Positions 37,726-38,231 of a DNA stretch of 38,231 nucleotides are shown in pieces. Under the pieces are notes generated by a model that ran no database searches, was not told the DNA's origin, and worked only from the letters and a program-made list of their open reading frames with translations. The position numbers were made by a program, and so were the translations under genes. Source of the DNA: Microcella sp. (GTDB taxonomy: Bacteria > Actinomycetota > Actinomycetes > Actinomycetales > Microbacteriaceae); NCBI RefSeq assembly GCF_030645145.1, contig NZ_JAUSMI010000070.1:1-38231 (forward strand), given 5' to 3'. Every line of letters begins with the position of its first letter. The first letter of the stretch is position 1.

Positions 37726-38231
37726 TCAGCTCGGGCCGTGGTGCTCGCGCACCGCGGCCTGGAACCGACGGCCGCGATCGGCGTAGTCGGCGAACTGGTC
37801 CATGGATGCCGCGGCGGGCGCGAGGAGCACGGTGTCGCCATCGTGCGCCGCTGCGGCCGCCAGTCGCACGGCGACCGGCATCACCTGCTCAGTGTCGTCG
37901 GCTTCGACCTCGAACACGGGCAGCCCGGGCGCGTGTCGCCCGAACGCCGCGACGACGGCCGCGCGATCGACGCCGACGACGACCGCGGCGCGCAGGCGCT
38001 CGCGGTGGGTCTCGACGAGCGCATCGATCTCGACGCCCTTGAGGAGCCCGCCGACGATCCAGACGACGGAGCGGAAGGCGCTGAGCGCGGAGTTCGCCGC
38101 GTGGGGGTTGGTGGCCTTGGAGTCGTCGACCCACATTATGCCGCCCTCGTCGCGGACGATCTCGGTGCGGTGGTGGTCGACGCGGAAGGCGCGCAGCCCG
38201 TCGCGGACGGCGAGCGGCGGGGCGCCGGCGG
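37726..38231 (-). CDS. murD: UDP-MurNAc-L-Ala--D-glutamate ligase, partial
   Basis: C-terminal 167 aa of MurD; the N-terminal and most of the ATP domain lie beyond the window edge. Visible are LRAFRVDHHRTEIV, the family motif WVDDSKATNPHAA with the substrate-binding Lys, VWIVGGLLKGVEID, and LLAPAAASMDQFADYADRG (usually LSPACASFDxF), then RGRRFQAAV at the end. The reading frame stays open to base 38231. First visible gene of the leftward cluster. Confidence 0.95.
   Translation of the reverse strand, partial: AGAPPLAVRDGLRAFRVDHHRTEIVRDEGGIMWVDDSKATNPHAANSALSAFRSVVWIVGGLLKGVEIDALVETHRERLRAAVVVGVDRAAVVAAFGRHAPGLPVFEVEADDTEQVMPVAVRLAAAAAHDGDTVLLAPAAASMDQFADYADRGRRFQAAVREHHGPS

Overview
The window is chromosomal core DNA from a high-GC actinobacterium. 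Gene content points to the order Micrococcales, most likely family Microbacteriaceae. The basis is very high GC, heavy C/G third positions, an actinobacterial bc1-aa3 respiratory gene set (qcrCAB, ctaC/D/E/F), the actinobacterial dcw order with sepF, yggT and DivIVA/Wag31, and family-level protein resemblance. This placement is inference; no rRNA or other taxonomic marker is present. I see no tRNA, rRNA, CRISPR array, insertion sequence, integrase or phage gene. No gene-free stretch exceeds about 250 bases.

Layout. 130-5734 is an accessory-like stretch: an atypical SDR, a Nudix hydrolase, a TerC exporter behind a yybP-ykoY (Mn2+) riboswitch, two tiny membrane proteins separated by an AT-rich palindrome, a four-gene operon (DUF2975, XRE regulator, YciI, RibD-like reductase) with a readable promoter/operator, a YchJ-family protein and a small secreted protein. 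5858-8781 holds a Cys/Met-type PLP enzyme divergent from an Lrp/AsnC regulator, then trpD. 8860-13038 is ctaE-qcrC-qcrA-qcrB. After a HAD hydrolase, the minus strand carries ctaC-ctaD-ctaF followed by two GNAT acetyltransferases, with erpA upstream. The two respiratory operons converge and together encode the bc1-aa3 supercomplex.

18545-24301 is mixed housekeeping: an M20 dipeptidase divergent from a DUF3043 membrane protein, pyrD, nrdR, hisD, a flavin reductase-like protein and an Rv0909-type small protein. 24412-29791 holds dnaE, an RluD-type pseudouridine synthase and DivIVA. 29936-38231 is the division and cell wall cluster read leftward: murD (cut by the window edge), ftsW, murG, murC, ftsQ, ftsZ, yggS, sepF, yggT. 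Peptidoglycan precursor synthesis and septum assembly genes are tightly packed, several with 4-nt overlaps; ftsZ alone has a long leader.

I found no clearly new multi-gene system. The best leads are regulatory: a riboswitch whose P1 strand competes with a hairpin masking the terC ribosome binding site, the autoregulatory-looking promoter of the DUF2975/XRE operon, a 16-bp perfect palindrome between two mini membrane proteins, a 31-bp imperfect palindrome in the ftsZ leader, and a repeated pattern of -10 boxes exactly six bases before start codons, which suggests many leaderless mRNAs.
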